Shown here: piece by piece, positions 28,854 through 37,910 of the stretch
Numbering within the stretch: the stretch's first letter is position 1
Layout of the letters: every line of letters begins with the position of its first letter
NCBI RefSeq assembly: GCF_020991125.1
Contig: NZ_CP087715.1
Coordinates: 62,001 to 126,000, forward strand
Reading direction: 5' to 3'
Source: Microbulbifer celer
GTDB lineage: Bacteria; Pseudomonadota; Gammaproteobacteria; Pseudomonadales; Cellvibrionaceae
DNA: 64,000 nt
The notes under the pieces: generated by a model
Seen by the model: only the letters and a program-made list of their open reading frames with translations
Databases searched by the model: none
Told to the model about the DNA's origin: nothing
Program-made: the position numbers and the translations under genes

Positions 28854-29678
28854 ATGGCCCAGAATCCGCAGCAATCCGACGACTTTGATAGGGTTTTCGC
28901 CAGTGGCGAACTGGAAAAGATTACCCGTTATCCCGACCTGGAGGGGAAAAGGGTTTTTATTACCGGCGGTGGCTCCGGGATCGGCGCCTACTTGACTGCG
29001 GCATTTTCGCTGCAGGGGGCGCAGGTGTCCTTCGTGTCCCTGCGTGAAGCGCCTGCGCAGAAACTATGCGATCAGGTGGCGCAACACACTGGCCTTCGCC
29101 CTCATTTCAGTGCCTGCGATATTCGCGACCTGAGCGCGCTGGAAGCGGTGATAGCGGAGTCAGTGGATGCCATGGGCGGTCTGGATGTACTGGTCAATAA
29201 TGCCGCGCGGGATACCCGGCACGACATTGACAGTCTCACCCCCGAGCAGTGGGACGATTCCCTGAACACCAACCTGCGCCCGCAGTTTTTCGCCATGCAG
29301 TGGGCGGCGCGGGCGATGGAAAAGGCTGGCTCCGGCAGTATTGTCAACCTGGGGTCCAATTCCGCCAATCTGGCGCTTACCGGTTATCCCGCCTACGTGA
29401 CCGCAAAAACCGCTATTGTCGGGCTCACGCGGGCGGCGGCCCGTGAACTCGGTGAAAAAGGCATTCGCGTCAATGCCCTGATCCCCGGTTGGGTCATGAC
29501 CGAGCGCCAGAAGCGCCTGTGGGTAACCGAAGAGGCGCTGGCCGAATGTCTGCAGGAACAGAGCCTGAAGTTCGCCATTCAGGGCGAAGACCTGGTGGAG
29601 TCAGCACTGTTTCTGGCCTCCCGCGCATCGCGCGCAATTACCGGCCAGCAGTTGATCGTCGATGGTGGGCGGGTATGA
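28854..29678 (+). CDS. SDR-family aldose 1-dehydrogenase, second paralogue
   Basis: A 274-residue short-chain dehydrogenase related to the one at 18484, with a longer N-terminus (about 20 extra residues). Motifs are GGGSGIGAYL, NNAARDTRHD, GSNSANL and the catalytic YVTAK. It is divergent from the galactonate dehydratase operon, so D-galactose (or L-arabinose) is the likely substrate; the product would be the lactone. No dedicated lactonase stands beside it, and the SMP-30 protein at 22299 may serve both branches. Confidence 0.85.
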   Translation: MAQNPQQSDDFDRVFASGELEKITRYPDLEGKRVFITGGGSGIGAYLTAAFSLQGAQVSFVSLREAPAQKLCDQVAQHTGLRPHFSACDIRDLSALEAVIAESVDAMGGLDVLVNNAARDTRHDIDSLTPEQWDDSLNTNLRPQFFAMQWAARAMEKAGSGSIVNLGSNSANLALTGYPAYVTAKTAIVGLTRAAARELGEKGIRVNALIPGWVMTERQKRLWVTEEALAECLQEQSLKFAIQGEDLVESALFLASRASRAITGQQLIVDGGRV

Positions 29679-29765
29679 CCCCACTGGGCTTTAAACGGTT
29701 GCTGACGCTGAGTGTCGCTCGGCATGGGTGGAGCCAATGGGCCTCAGAGATTTCTTGTTGACGAT

Positions 29766-29800
29766 AAAAAAGCCCGGCGACGAGCGGACTCGCGCCGGGC
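29766..29800 (-). terminator. Rho-independent terminator of the GH127 gene (minus strand)
   Basis: Stem GCCCGGCG / CGCCGGGC with an inner CGAG/CTCG stem, flanked on the left by six A, which become a T-run on the minus strand. It lies 51 bp after the GH127 stop in the convergent gap with the SDR gene; read on the plus strand it may also slow transcription from the other side. Confidence 0.75.
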
Positions 29801-29850
29801 AAAGAGGGTGATCGAATCTGTTTTGACGACGGGCAGTGGAGTTTCTGTTG

Positions 29851-32247
29851 TCAGCCGTTTTCGGGCTCACCGGTAGCGCGCATCAGGCGCACACCGTAAA
29901 TACCGCCCGCCACAGAATCTTTACCGGCGACGAACTTCAGTTCGATAACCCCGTTATCCGCCTGCTTGAGCACGGTAGCCGGTACCGGATAGTCCACGCT
30001 GTAGAAGTCATCGCCGCGATTTCCTTCCAGTTTTACCTGTGCAATTTCTACGTTGTTGGCAAGAATCCGGAAATGACGTCCGTTATCCTGTCCGTAATAG
30101 GTGATACGCAGTGTCTCGGCTTCTTTGTTCGGGTCTTTCAGCTGATAGCTGAACCAGTCGCTGCTGTGGCGCCAGTGGCGGCCGCGATGGACACCCGCCT
30201 CGGTGGCGGCGCCGGCAAAGAAGTGATCCGCTTCCGGCTGCTGTTCACCCGGCGCCACCTTGTCGATGGTCTGTTGGGCCAGTGCCAGCCGCGCGCGGTC
30301 TTCCTCTTCTTTGATGCGCTGCTTTTTCGCCAGTTCCTGCGGGGTGCTGTAGGGCCAGTAGATGGTGTAACGGGCTTCGTGCAGGCGGAAGAAGGGGATC
30401 AGCTGTAAATTGTTGTTGCCGTTGCCGGTCTTTAGCGAGGCCGGTGTAGACAGCGCCAGTTTTTCGCCGGGCAGACGTTGGATCTGTTCGACAAATCCGA
30501 GGTCTTCGCTGACAAACATGGGCATCTGTTCCTGCGGACACATGGGGCCGCTGGCGATATGTCCCATACGGCTGTCATCGGCAAAATAGTCCAGGTGTTC
30601 GTTGGCGAACGGCTGGGTTTTTGCCGCCAGTACTACCGGGCCGTAGGTCAGTGCAAAGTAATCCGAGCCGTCTGGCAGCTGTTCGGTTTCCGTGTGCATG
30701 GGAAGCTGCACATCCACGCGGTCGCCGTCTTTCCAGTGGCGATCGATGGTGATGTAGCTGCCGGGATGCGCGTTGACTACCACTGCCTTACCGTTTATCG
30801 CGACTTCGATCTCGCCTGCAGTGACCCAGGCCGGGTAGCGCAGTTTCAGGGTGAACTTGCTGTTGCCTGTCACTGTCAGTGTAGTGTTCTCCGCATCGGG
30901 AATCTGGTTTTCCTGATGCAACTGGATGCCTTTTTCTTCCCAGTCCAGTGTGGAGGGAATAAACAGGTTTACGAACAGCTCGTCGCCACGGTGGGCGTAG
31001 ATCATCTCGCCGTACTTGCTGTGGTTTTCGATCCCGGAACCTACACAACACCACATGGCATCTTCCGGTTTGGAATACATGCGATAGTGGCTTGGGCGCA
31101 TGGGCGTGAAATAGACGAGTCCGCCGGTATCCGGGTTCTGTGACGACAGGATATGGTTGTACAGCGCGCGCTCGTAGTAACGCATATAGCGCGCGTCCGG
31201 CTCGCTCAGATACAGCAGCCGGGTGAGTTTCAGCATATTGTAGGTATTGCAGGTTTCCGGGCCTTCCACGTCTTCGATCATGGAGGAGAAGTCGTCGGTA
31301 TCGTGGAAGTGCTCGCGCACACTGTTGCCACCGATGGCCACGGTACGGTTTTCCACTACCTCGTTCCAGAAATACTCCGCAGCGTCTTGCCACTGGTCAT
31401 CGTGGGTCAGGTCGCCGACGCGTTTGTAGCCGATCACTTTGGGGATCTGGGTGTTGGCATGCAGGCCGGTGAGTTTATCCTGGCGTTGCTCCAGCGGGTT
31501 GAGAATCTCGCGGTGCGACAATTGCCTGGCGATGTCGAGATATTTCTCTTCGCCGGTAATCTCGGCCACGTCGGCGTAGACTTCGTTAAGGCCGCCATGT
31601 TCGCTTTTCAGGATCTGCTGTACCTGCTCGTCAGACAGTTTACCGATCACGGCGGCGCCCCAGTCGGACAGGGCGATGAGCATATCGAGTGCCTGCTGGC
31701 TGTCCGCGTAGATATACGCATCGCGTAGGCCGGCGTAGATCTTGTGAATGTTGTAGAGCGGGACCCATTTGTCGTTGAGGGTAAACAGGTCCGCGCGGAT
31801 GTCGCCTTCTACCAGTTCGTTCCACATGGCCTTGCCGCCGGGCACGCCACTCAGGTAGCCATCGCCGCTTTTGTCCTGGGCCCGTTTGAGTTCGTCGAGC
31901 ATGTAGTCCAGGCGCTGTTTGGCTTCGTCGTTGCCGGTGGCGGCCCAGGCGAGACTGAGTGCGGTGAGGTAGTGCCCGCCGATATGTCCGTCCAGGCCGC
32001 TGTTTTCCCAGTTGCCGTAGTTTTCCGCTTTGGGTTCCAGGCCGGCTTCTTTTAAATAGGGTGCCAACAGCCGGTCGGGATCCATCGCCAGGATGTACTC
32101 GATGTTGGTGTCCTGGGCGTGTTTGAAGGGGCTTTCCAGCAGGCGAACATCGGAGAGCGGGAAGGTCTCCATGGTTGCCGGTTCTTTGCTTGTGCAACCT
32201 GCCAGGGCGATTGAGCTGAGAGTCAGGCTCAGGAGTAGTTTCTTCAT
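29851..32247 (-). CDS. GH127 beta-L-arabinofuranosidase, lipoprotein
   Basis: A 798-residue (alpha/alpha)6-barrel enzyme of family GH127 (former DUF1680). The Zn-thiolate centre known from Bifidobacterium HypBA1 is fully conserved: E331 and C333 (GPETCNTYN) and C400, C401 (AMWCCVGSG); C400 corresponds to the nucleophile Cys417. The N-terminus has a lipobox LAGC followed by Thr, so an outer-membrane lipoprotein is predicted. The C-terminal 150 residues form a beta-rich domain (RITYYGQDNGRHFRILANN) often attached to this family. It would release beta-linked L-arabinofuranose, as found in extensins and some arabinans. Confidence 0.93.
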   Translation of the reverse strand: MKKLLLSLTLSSIALAGCTSKEPATMETFPLSDVRLLESPFKHAQDTNIEYILAMDPDRLLAPYLKEAGLEPKAENYGNWENSGLDGHIGGHYLTALSLAWAATGNDEAKQRLDYMLDELKRAQDKSGDGYLSGVPGGKAMWNELVEGDIRADLFTLNDKWVPLYNIHKIYAGLRDAYIYADSQQALDMLIALSDWGAAVIGKLSDEQVQQILKSEHGGLNEVYADVAEITGEEKYLDIARQLSHREILNPLEQRQDKLTGLHANTQIPKVIGYKRVGDLTHDDQWQDAAEYFWNEVVENRTVAIGGNSVREHFHDTDDFSSMIEDVEGPETCNTYNMLKLTRLLYLSEPDARYMRYYERALYNHILSSQNPDTGGLVYFTPMRPSHYRMYSKPEDAMWCCVGSGIENHSKYGEMIYAHRGDELFVNLFIPSTLDWEEKGIQLHQENQIPDAENTTLTVTGNSKFTLKLRYPAWVTAGEIEVAINGKAVVVNAHPGSYITIDRHWKDGDRVDVQLPMHTETEQLPDGSDYFALTYGPVVLAAKTQPFANEHLDYFADDSRMGHIASGPMCPQEQMPMFVSEDLGFVEQIQRLPGEKLALSTPASLKTGNGNNNLQLIPFFRLHEARYTIYWPYSTPQELAKKQRIKEEEDRARLALAQQTIDKVAPGEQQPEADHFFAGAATEAGVHRGRHWRHSSDWFSYQLKDPNKEAETLRITYYGQDNGRHFRILANNVEIAQVKLEGNRGDDFYSVDYPVPATVLKQADNGVIELKFVAGKDSVAGGIYGVRLMRATGEPENG

Positions 32248-32317
32248 CGCTGTCTCGTTGGTTTAGATTTTTTATCGTAGTTTTGTGGTTTGGGGACTTC
32301 GTAGATCACTTGGTGGC

Positions 32318-32442
32318 GGCACTACAGCTGGTAAGGGGTTGCCAGACACGAGCTAGGCGCCCCCCCTCAACCCATCCATGGGGGCTCTTCTAAAACGTCC
32401 CTGTTTTAGAAGGTCTGGCAACCCCTTACCAGCTGCAGCGCC
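32318..32442. repeat. Palindromic element A (ACAGGGACGT-loop type, long arms)
   Basis: Arms 32325-32347 and 32413-32435 are perfect 23-bp inverted repeats, extendable to 30 bp with two mismatches. Both mismatches would be G-U pairs in RNA from the minus strand, the strand of the neighbouring genes. The core holds CCCATCCATGGG and a 10-bp hairpin, CTTCTAAAAC / GTTTTAGAAG, whose loop reads AC-AGGGAC-GT on the minus strand. The core of about 46 bp recurs at 37981-38024 with one base changed. It may serve as terminator, mRNA stabiliser or mobile palindromic repeat. Confidence 0.75.
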
Positions 32443-32506
32443 TTCAATTCATATTTCAATACTCCGTAGCGATTACGGCTAACGAAGTAAACATGCTCAA
32501 ATCGAA

Positions 32507-32618
32507 GGCCGAGTGCTGGGTGGAAGTTTTTGAAAGCGTCGGCGACAGGGACGTCGCCGCCGCAGCGTACAGGGATGTATACACAGCGGTTTCAAAAACT
32601 TCCACCCAGTGCTTGGCC
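32507..32618. repeat. Palindromic element B (two-loop core, long arms)
   Basis: Arms 32507-32535 and 32590-32618 match at 26 of 29 positions, and the three differences are transitions. The inner 20 bp are perfect (CTGGGTGGAAGTTTTTGAAA). The core contains CGGCGAC-AGGGAC-GTCGCCG (32540-32559) and, nearby, TACAGGGATGTATAC. The loop sequence ACAGGGAYGT is shared with elements A and C, though the rest of the core differs. Confidence 0.7.
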
Positions 32619-32659
32619 GCCACTGAGCGAGAGTAAAGCGTACCCGGAGTTTTCCGGAT

Positions 32660-33712
32660 CTACTTAACTTTGTACGCCTTGAAAGAATCCAATTGCGCAG
32701 GATCCACCACAGGCCAGAGATCGTCGTCCCACTCGATATCCATGATCTTCAGCTTCTGCAGCCCCTTGTCCGCAGACTCATAGGCATGCAGCACCAGATA
32801 GTCCTTGCCATCAAAGGTGTAAGCGCTGTTATGTCCAAGCCCCGGCCACGCCTTGTTGCCGGAAATCAGCGGCGTACCGCCGCCATTGGCCAGGTCCACA
32901 CCGTCTTTATCCATATAAGGTCCGGTCACAGACTGGGAGCGCCCCACCGCCAACCGGTAAGTACTGTCATCTCCCTTGCAGCAAAGCCCACGGGAAATAA
33001 ACAGATAGTAATAACCGTTCTTGCGGAAAATAAACGGTGCCTCAATCTCTTCCGGGCCCGGTTCATTGACCGGGTGAAACTGGGGCCGCTCGCCACGGGC
33101 GATCGTGTGCCACTCCTGAGGCTCCGCCAGGCGGGTCAGTGAATCATCCAGCTTCACCAGCTTCAGCCCTTCCCAGAAAGAACCAAAACTCATCCACGGC
33201 GTGCCGTCTTCACCAAAAATGATTGCCGGATCAATCGCATTCCAGTGATCCCGGTGCGGGACCGACTGCACCACGATACCCTGATCCTCCCAACCGTAAT
33301 CCGGAGAATCCGGATTCAGCGTGTCAGAGACCGTCACACCGATCGCCGAGGTATTCTTACCGAATGCTGAAACGGAGTAGTAGAGATAGAAACGACCATC
33401 GTGCTCAATGATGTCCGGCGCCCACAGATGGCCACCAAAACCCGGAGAGACATTTTTTGCCCAGGTCGGCTCAGATTCAAAACCGCGACCGGAGAACTGC
33501 CAGTGGTGCAGGTCGTCTGAACGGTAGATAGTGATACCGGGGCCGGTGCTGAACAGATAATAGGTATCATCTTCCTTCGCCATCACCGGATCGTGGACGT
33601 CGATCTGACGCTTGGTGCCGGCATCGCTGTCGGCACAGGCGGCGAGGGGCAGGGCGAGACAGGCCGCGGCAAGCGCCACCGGCCGCCGCAGAGCTGCGGG
33701 GAGTCGGAACAT
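32660..33712 (-). CDS. GH43 endo-1,5-alpha-L-arabinanase-like lipoprotein
   Basis: A 350-residue single-domain GH43 enzyme of the arabinanase type. The base is D41 (DVHDPVMAK), the second Asp is in NAIDPAIIF, and the acid Glu is in EEIEAPFIFRKNGYYYLF. The stretches GGHLWAPDIIEHDGRFYLYYS and GLGHNSAYTF are hallmarks of arabinan-degrading GH43. The N-terminus carries a lipobox LAAC with Ala at +2, predicting an outer-membrane lipoprotein. It is divergent from the GH43 at 33934 and shares a 221-bp regulatory gap with it. Likely job: cutting the alpha-1,5-arabinan backbone. Confidence 0.9.
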   Translation of the reverse strand: MFRLPAALRRPVALAAACLALPLAACADSDAGTKRQIDVHDPVMAKEDDTYYLFSTGPGITIYRSDDLHHWQFSGRGFESEPTWAKNVSPGFGGHLWAPDIIEHDGRFYLYYSVSAFGKNTSAIGVTVSDTLNPDSPDYGWEDQGIVVQSVPHRDHWNAIDPAIIFGEDGTPWMSFGSFWEGLKLVKLDDSLTRLAEPQEWHTIARGERPQFHPVNEPGPEEIEAPFIFRKNGYYYLFISRGLCCKGDDSTYRLAVGRSQSVTGPYMDKDGVDLANGGGTPLISGNKAWPGLGHNSAYTFDGKDYLVLHAYESADKGLQKLKIMDIEWDDDLWPVVDPAQLDSFKAYKVK

Positions 33713-33933
33713 ATCAGCTTCTCTTTATCGCTATTGTGAGTCTCTCATCCAGACAAACCTGTCAGGTGCCTCTTCTGGCCTTGGAGACAGGGTTGTTAGG
33801 TTATTAGTAGTATAATAATATTGAATGCAGCGCAGCAACCGCCCCTGACCACCGGCCTTTCAGTCGGGGGAAGCCGACGAAGAACTGCGATAGAAGATAA
33901 GACTACAACGATAACGAAAAAGTTAGAGAAGCG
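33713..33933. promoter_or_regulatory. Divergent regulatory region between two GH43 genes
   Basis: A 221-bp gap holding both promoters. A small AT-rich dyad, TTATTA-gtagta-TAATAA (33801-33818), lies near the middle and may be an operator or a -10 region. A related AT-rich dyad precedes the large GH43 gene (55305-55317). Confidence 0.4.
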
Positions 33934-34995
33934 ATGACCTACCGACACCTGTTTGCCGGGGCTTTCATATACGCCTGTACCTGGATAAGTGCCTGTGCCG
34001 TGGATGAGCCGGCGGCTCGTGATGCCAGTGGTGCCTGTGATGAAGGTCACGATGCGGCAAAAGCAGTAACTTCCCCTTCACCGCTGGTTCCGCGCAGGGC
34101 GGACCCCTGGGTCCTGCGACAGGGCGGTTTCTACTATTTCATTGCCACCGTGCCGGAATATGACCGCATTGAGCTGCGCCGTTCCACTACGGTTGCCGGC
34201 CTTGCCGACGCGGATGCTGAGGTGATCTGGCGTAAGCACGCCACAGGTCCCATGAGTGCACATATCTGGGCGCCGGAGCTGCACTATATCGACGGTGCCT
34301 GGATCGTCTATTTCGCAGCTGGGGAAAAAGAGGATCCATGGAAAATCCGCATGTACGCCCTGCGCAACGCCTCTGCCAACCCGCTGGAGGGCGAGTGGCA
34401 GGAGGCGGGGCGTATTGCCACGCCGGTAGACAGCTTCTCTCTCGATGCCACCAGTTTTACCCATAAAGGTAAGCGCTATCTGGTCTGGGCACAGTACGAA
34501 ACCGAGAATGACCTGGGCTCCCAGTTGCTGATGGCGGAGCAGGTATCAGCTACTGAAATCCGCGAGCCGGTCATCACCCTTACTACCCCGACCTATGACT
34601 GGGAGATCCAGGGACACAAGGTCAACGAAGGCCCGGCCGTGCTGAAGAAAAATGGACGGGTGTTTATCAGCTACTCCGCCAGCGCCACCGATGCAAACTA
34701 TGCAATGGGTTTGCTGTGGGCCGATACCGATGCGGACCTCATGGATCCTGCCAACTGGAACAAGGCACCGGAGCCCGTGTTCCATACCAATCCGGAATTG
34801 AAGCGCTTTGGTCCTGGCCACAACAGTTTCACCCTGGCCGAGGATGGCGAGACCGATCTGCTGGTGTACCACGCTCGGGATTACCGGGATATCGACGGGA
34901 ATCCTTTGTCGGATGGCAACCGTGCCACTCGGGTGCGCGAGCTGCACTGGGACGAAAACGGCATGCCGGATTTTCGTCAGGCGGCCCCGGACTGA
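33934..34995 (+). CDS. GH43 exo-alpha-L-arabinofuranosidase-like protein
   Basis: A 353-residue GH43 protein with catalytic base D57 (RRADPWVL), WAPELHYIDGAW, SLDATSF and the acid region KVNEGPAVLKKNGRVF. These patterns fit the exo-1,5-alpha-L-arabinofuranosidase group (Streptomyces Araf43A-like). The N-terminus is hydrophobic and ends in ISAC, a possible lipobox. AGAGAAG before the ATG is a good ribosome site. It is followed after 45 bp by the GH43 at 35041 and then by the one at 36021, so three GH43 genes form a probable operon. It should release arabinose from the ends of arabino-oligosaccharides. Confidence 0.88.
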   Translation: MTYRHLFAGAFIYACTWISACAVDEPAARDASGACDEGHDAAKAVTSPSPLVPRRADPWVLRQGGFYYFIATVPEYDRIELRRSTTVAGLADADAEVIWRKHATGPMSAHIWAPELHYIDGAWIVYFAAGEKEDPWKIRMYALRNASANPLEGEWQEAGRIATPVDSFSLDATSFTHKGKRYLVWAQYETENDLGSQLLMAEQVSATEIREPVITLTTPTYDWEIQGHKVNEGPAVLKKNGRVFISYSASATDANYAMGLLWADTDADLMDPANWNKAPEPVFHTNPELKRFGPGHNSFTLAEDGETDLLVYHARDYRDIDGNPLSDGNRATRVRELHWDENGMPDFRQAAPD

Positions 34996-35040
34996 TTCAG
35001 CGTATAGAAATAAGACATGAAAGTAGAAGCGAGTACGAGT

Positions 35041-35991
35041 ATGAAAAATAAAGTGCTTACAGCGATGGCAGCAGTGGGTTTTACCGCTGCCGCTGCGACT
35101 ACGCAGGCTGCCAACCCGGCGATCACTGAAGTGCTGACCGCCGACCCGGCGGCCATGGTGTACGACGACACTGTCTACCTGTATACCGGCCACGATGAAG
35201 CCAAAGACAACAAAAGCTTCTACGAAATGCACAAGTGGCTGGTGTTTTCCTCCACCGATATGGTGAACTGGAAAAACGAAGGCTCGCCGCTGGCTGCAAA
35301 AGATTTCGACTGGGCCAAGGGCAGCGCCTGGGCCAGTCACGTAGTGGAAAAGGACGGAAAGTTCTATTTCTATACCACCGTACGCCACGATGACACCAAG
35401 CCCGGCTTTGCCATCGGTGTTGCAGTATCCGACAGCCCCACCGGCCCGTTCAAAGATGCACTGGGCAAGGCGCTGATCAGCAACGACATGACCACCGATA
35501 CCGATATCGACTGGGACGACCTGGACCCGGCGGCGTTTATCGATGACGACGGTCAGGCGTACCTGTTTTGGGGTAACACCAAACCCCGCTGGGCCAGGCT
35601 GAAAGACAACATGATCGAGCTGGACGGCCCCATCCACAAGCTGGACCTGCCGGACTTTACCGAAGCACTGTATGCCCACAAGCACGGTGATTATTACTAC
35701 CTGACTTACGCTATGGGCTTTCCGGAAAAAATCGGTTACGCCATGAGCAAGTCCATCGAGGGCCCTTGGGAATACAAAGGCATCCTCAACGAGTTGGCCG
35801 GTAACTCCAATACCAACCACCAGTCCATCATCGACTACAAAGGTCGCTCCTTTTTCATCTACCACACCGGCGGCACGCCGAAGGGCGGCAGCTACCGCCG
35901 CTCTGTGGCTATCGACGATCTGTATTACAACGAAGACGGCACCATCAAGCGCGTGGTGATGACATCTGAAGGTGTCGATCCTGTCGAGTAA
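35041..35991 (+). CDS. Secreted GH43 arabinofuranosidase/xylosidase
   Basis: A 316-residue single-domain GH43 enzyme. I choose ATG 35041 because the signal peptide begins MKNKVLTAMAAV directly there; an in-frame ATG at 35017 would add eight residues. The base is D35 (LTADPAAMV), with DDLDPAAFIDDDGQAYLFWG and PDFTEALYAHKHGDYYYLTY carrying the other acidic residues. It is closely similar to the catalytic domain of the protein at 4494 and to the N-terminal domain of the one at 8827, so these are in-locus paralogues. Middle gene of a three-gene GH43 operon. Confidence 0.88.
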   Translation: MKNKVLTAMAAVGFTAAAATTQAANPAITEVLTADPAAMVYDDTVYLYTGHDEAKDNKSFYEMHKWLVFSSTDMVNWKNEGSPLAAKDFDWAKGSAWASHVVEKDGKFYFYTTVRHDDTKPGFAIGVAVSDSPTGPFKDALGKALISNDMTTDTDIDWDDLDPAAFIDDDGQAYLFWGNTKPRWARLKDNMIELDGPIHKLDLPDFTEALYAHKHGDYYYLTYAMGFPEKIGYAMSKSIEGPWEYKGILNELAGNSNTNHQSIIDYKGRSFFIYHTGGTPKGGSYRRSVAIDDLYYNEDGTIKRVVMTSEGVDPVE

Positions 35992-36020
35992 CTCGACAAC
36001 CAAGAAACTTCGAGTAGTGA

Positions 36021-37910
36021 ATGAAGACTGGTAACACAATGATGAGAAAGACTGTCCCGACTTCAAAAAGTCTGTTCGCCGCCGTGGCAATGGCGACCCT
36101 GAGTGCCTGTCAGCCCTCTGTGGATGATGTTGCGAAGCGTGAGGAAACTGGCAAAGTAGCCACCGAGATGCCGGCAGTGGTCAAAGAGATCGCCGCCGCC
36201 GATACCCAGGCACCGGAAGGTATGTTCGCCAACCCGCTCTTTGCCAATGGCGCAGATCCGTGGCTGGAGTACTGGGATGGCAACTATTACCTGACCACCA
36301 CTACCTGGACTTCCCAGCTGGTGATGCGCAAATCTCCCACCCTGGATGGTCTCGCCACTGCCGCACCGATCAATATCTGGTCGGATACCGATCCAGCCCG
36401 CTGCTGCAATTTCTGGGCATTTGAATTCCATCGCCTGGATGGCCCCAATGGCCCGCGCTGGTATCTGATGTATACCTCCGGCCAGCACGGTACCCTCGAC
36501 CACCAGCACCTGTCGGTACTGGAAAGTGTTGGCGACGATCCCATGGGCCCTTATGTCTACAAGGGTTCGCCCATGCCCGACAGTTGGAACATCGACGGTT
36601 CCTATCTCGAGCACAACGGTGAGCTGTATCTGCTGTGGTCCGAGTGGGTGGGTGATGAGCAGCTGAACTGGATTTCCAAAATGACCAACCCCTGGTCTAT
36701 TGAGGGGCCGCGGGTGGTGATTACCCGCCCGGAAGAAGAGTGGGAGAAGAGTGGCCGCAAGGTGAATGAGGGCGCGGAAATCCTGAAGAAAGACGGCCGC
36801 ACTTTCATGATTTACTCCGCCAGCTATTGCGAAACGCCGGATTACAAGCTGGCGATGAAAGAACTCACCGGCGATGATCCGATGAACCCGGATCACTGGA
36901 CCAAGTACCCGGAGCCCGTATTCCAGCGCGGCAATGGTGTTTTCGGCCCGGGCCACAATGGTTTCTTCAAATCGCCAGATGGCACCGAAGACTGGATCGT
37001 GTACCACGGTAACTCCAAGGAGACCGATGGTTGCAGTGCAACCCGCTCGGTGCGTGCGCAGAAATTTACCTGGAACGACGACGGTACGCCGAATTTTGGC
37101 GTTCCGGTACCGGAAGGCGAATTCCAGAAGCTGCCCTCCGGTGAAAACGGCCCGTTGACCACTCGGGTACAGGGCGCCAAGTGGGTACTGAACAATGCCG
37201 CCAGTGGCCAGTGCCTGACTGGCCGTGGACTGGGCGCCTGCGACAGTGATGGCAGCCAGTGGGTGCTGGACAATACTGCCGACGGCGCCTTCCGCCTGGT
37301 CAACGCCGCCAGTGGCAACTTCCTCAATGCGAGCCGTGAGCTGGCTCCCTGGACCAATACTGAGGCCGAGCGCTGGACCCTGAACCAGAATGAAAACGGC
37401 TGGGTACAGCTGGTGAACCGCGATACTGGTAAACCGCTGACCGCGAGCGACTGCAGTGGTGAAGGCTGTGAACAGTGGTCCCTGAAGCCGGCGGAAGAGG
37501 TGGCGATTGCCAGTGTGCAGAGTGGCCGTGTACTGCAGGCGTCCGGTTGCGCCGAGGGCGGCGATATCAGTCAGGGAGCCTGGAAGGGACAGTCCTGCCA
37601 GCGCTGGAGCATCCAACCGGTGGATGAGGGTTTTGTCCAGATCCAGACCGGCGATCAGTGCATGACCATTGCGGATAACGCAGTGGTACCCGGCGCGTCT
37701 GCGATTCTCGGAAGCTGTGAGGGTACCAGCAGCCAGTGGCTTCTGCAGCCGCTGGCGGATGGCAGCCTGCAGATCCAGAACCGCGAGAGTGCGCACAACC
37801 TGGATCTGGCCCATTGTGGTCTGGCCGAGGGCAACACCTTTGCCCAGGCACCGGCAGCGGACAACGACTGTCAGAAATTCCAGCTGCGGGAGGTGCCTGC
37901 GCGGGGCTGA
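36021..37910 (+). CDS. GH43 lipoprotein with C-terminal ricin-type lectin region
   Basis: A 629-residue protein. A lipobox LSAC followed by Gln at +2 (about residue 31) predicts an outer-membrane lipoprotein. GH43 spans about 65-370 (NGADPWLEYWDG, NIDGSYLEHNGELYLLW, KVNEGAEILKKDGRTF, FGPGHNGFF) and is of the same type as the exo-arabinofuranosidase at 33934. The last 250 residues are repeats of the pattern QW-x-L with ASGQCL or SGNFL, a ricin B/CBM13-like beta-trefoil, probably two trefoils. ATG 36021 is used; ATGs at 36039 and 36042 are alternatives. It is the last gene of the three-GH43 set and is followed by palindromic element C. Confidence 0.88.
   Translation: MKTGNTMMRKTVPTSKSLFAAVAMATLSACQPSVDDVAKREETGKVATEMPAVVKEIAAADTQAPEGMFANPLFANGADPWLEYWDGNYYLTTTTWTSQLVMRKSPTLDGLATAAPINIWSDTDPARCCNFWAFEFHRLDGPNGPRWYLMYTSGQHGTLDHQHLSVLESVGDDPMGPYVYKGSPMPDSWNIDGSYLEHNGELYLLWSEWVGDEQLNWISKMTNPWSIEGPRVVITRPEEEWEKSGRKVNEGAEILKKDGRTFMIYSASYCETPDYKLAMKELTGDDPMNPDHWTKYPEPVFQRGNGVFGPGHNGFFKSPDGTEDWIVYHGNSKETDGCSATRSVRAQKFTWNDDGTPNFGVPVPEGEFQKLPSGENGPLTTRVQGAKWVLNNAASGQCLTGRGLGACDSDGSQWVLDNTADGAFRLVNAASGNFLNASRELAPWTNTEAERWTLNQNENGWVQLVNRDTGKPLTASDCSGEGCEQWSLKPAEEVAIASVQSGRVLQASGCAEGGDISQGAWKGQSCQRWSIQPVDEGFVQIQTGDQCMTIADNAVVPGASAILGSCEGTSSQWLLQPLADGSLQIQNRESAHNLDLAHCGLAEGNTFAQAPAADNDCQKFQLREVPARG

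Larger units (their letters stand above)
32248..32659. other. Intergenic region with two palindromic elements
   Basis: This 412-bp stretch between two minus-strand glycosidase genes has no plausible gene. It is largely filled by two long inverted-repeat elements listed separately (32318-32442 and 32507-32618). The GH127 promoter must also lie here, near the 32248 end. Confidence 0.7.

Noticed and set aside
32325..32435. Element A considered as an integron attC site
   Set aside because: It lacks the attC core pair (RYYYAAC/GTTRRRY in the right place) and there is no integrase or cassette array.
34546..36090. 514-codon open frame antisense to two GH43 genes
   Set aside because: Shadow of the plus-strand GH43 genes; no start signal or family match.
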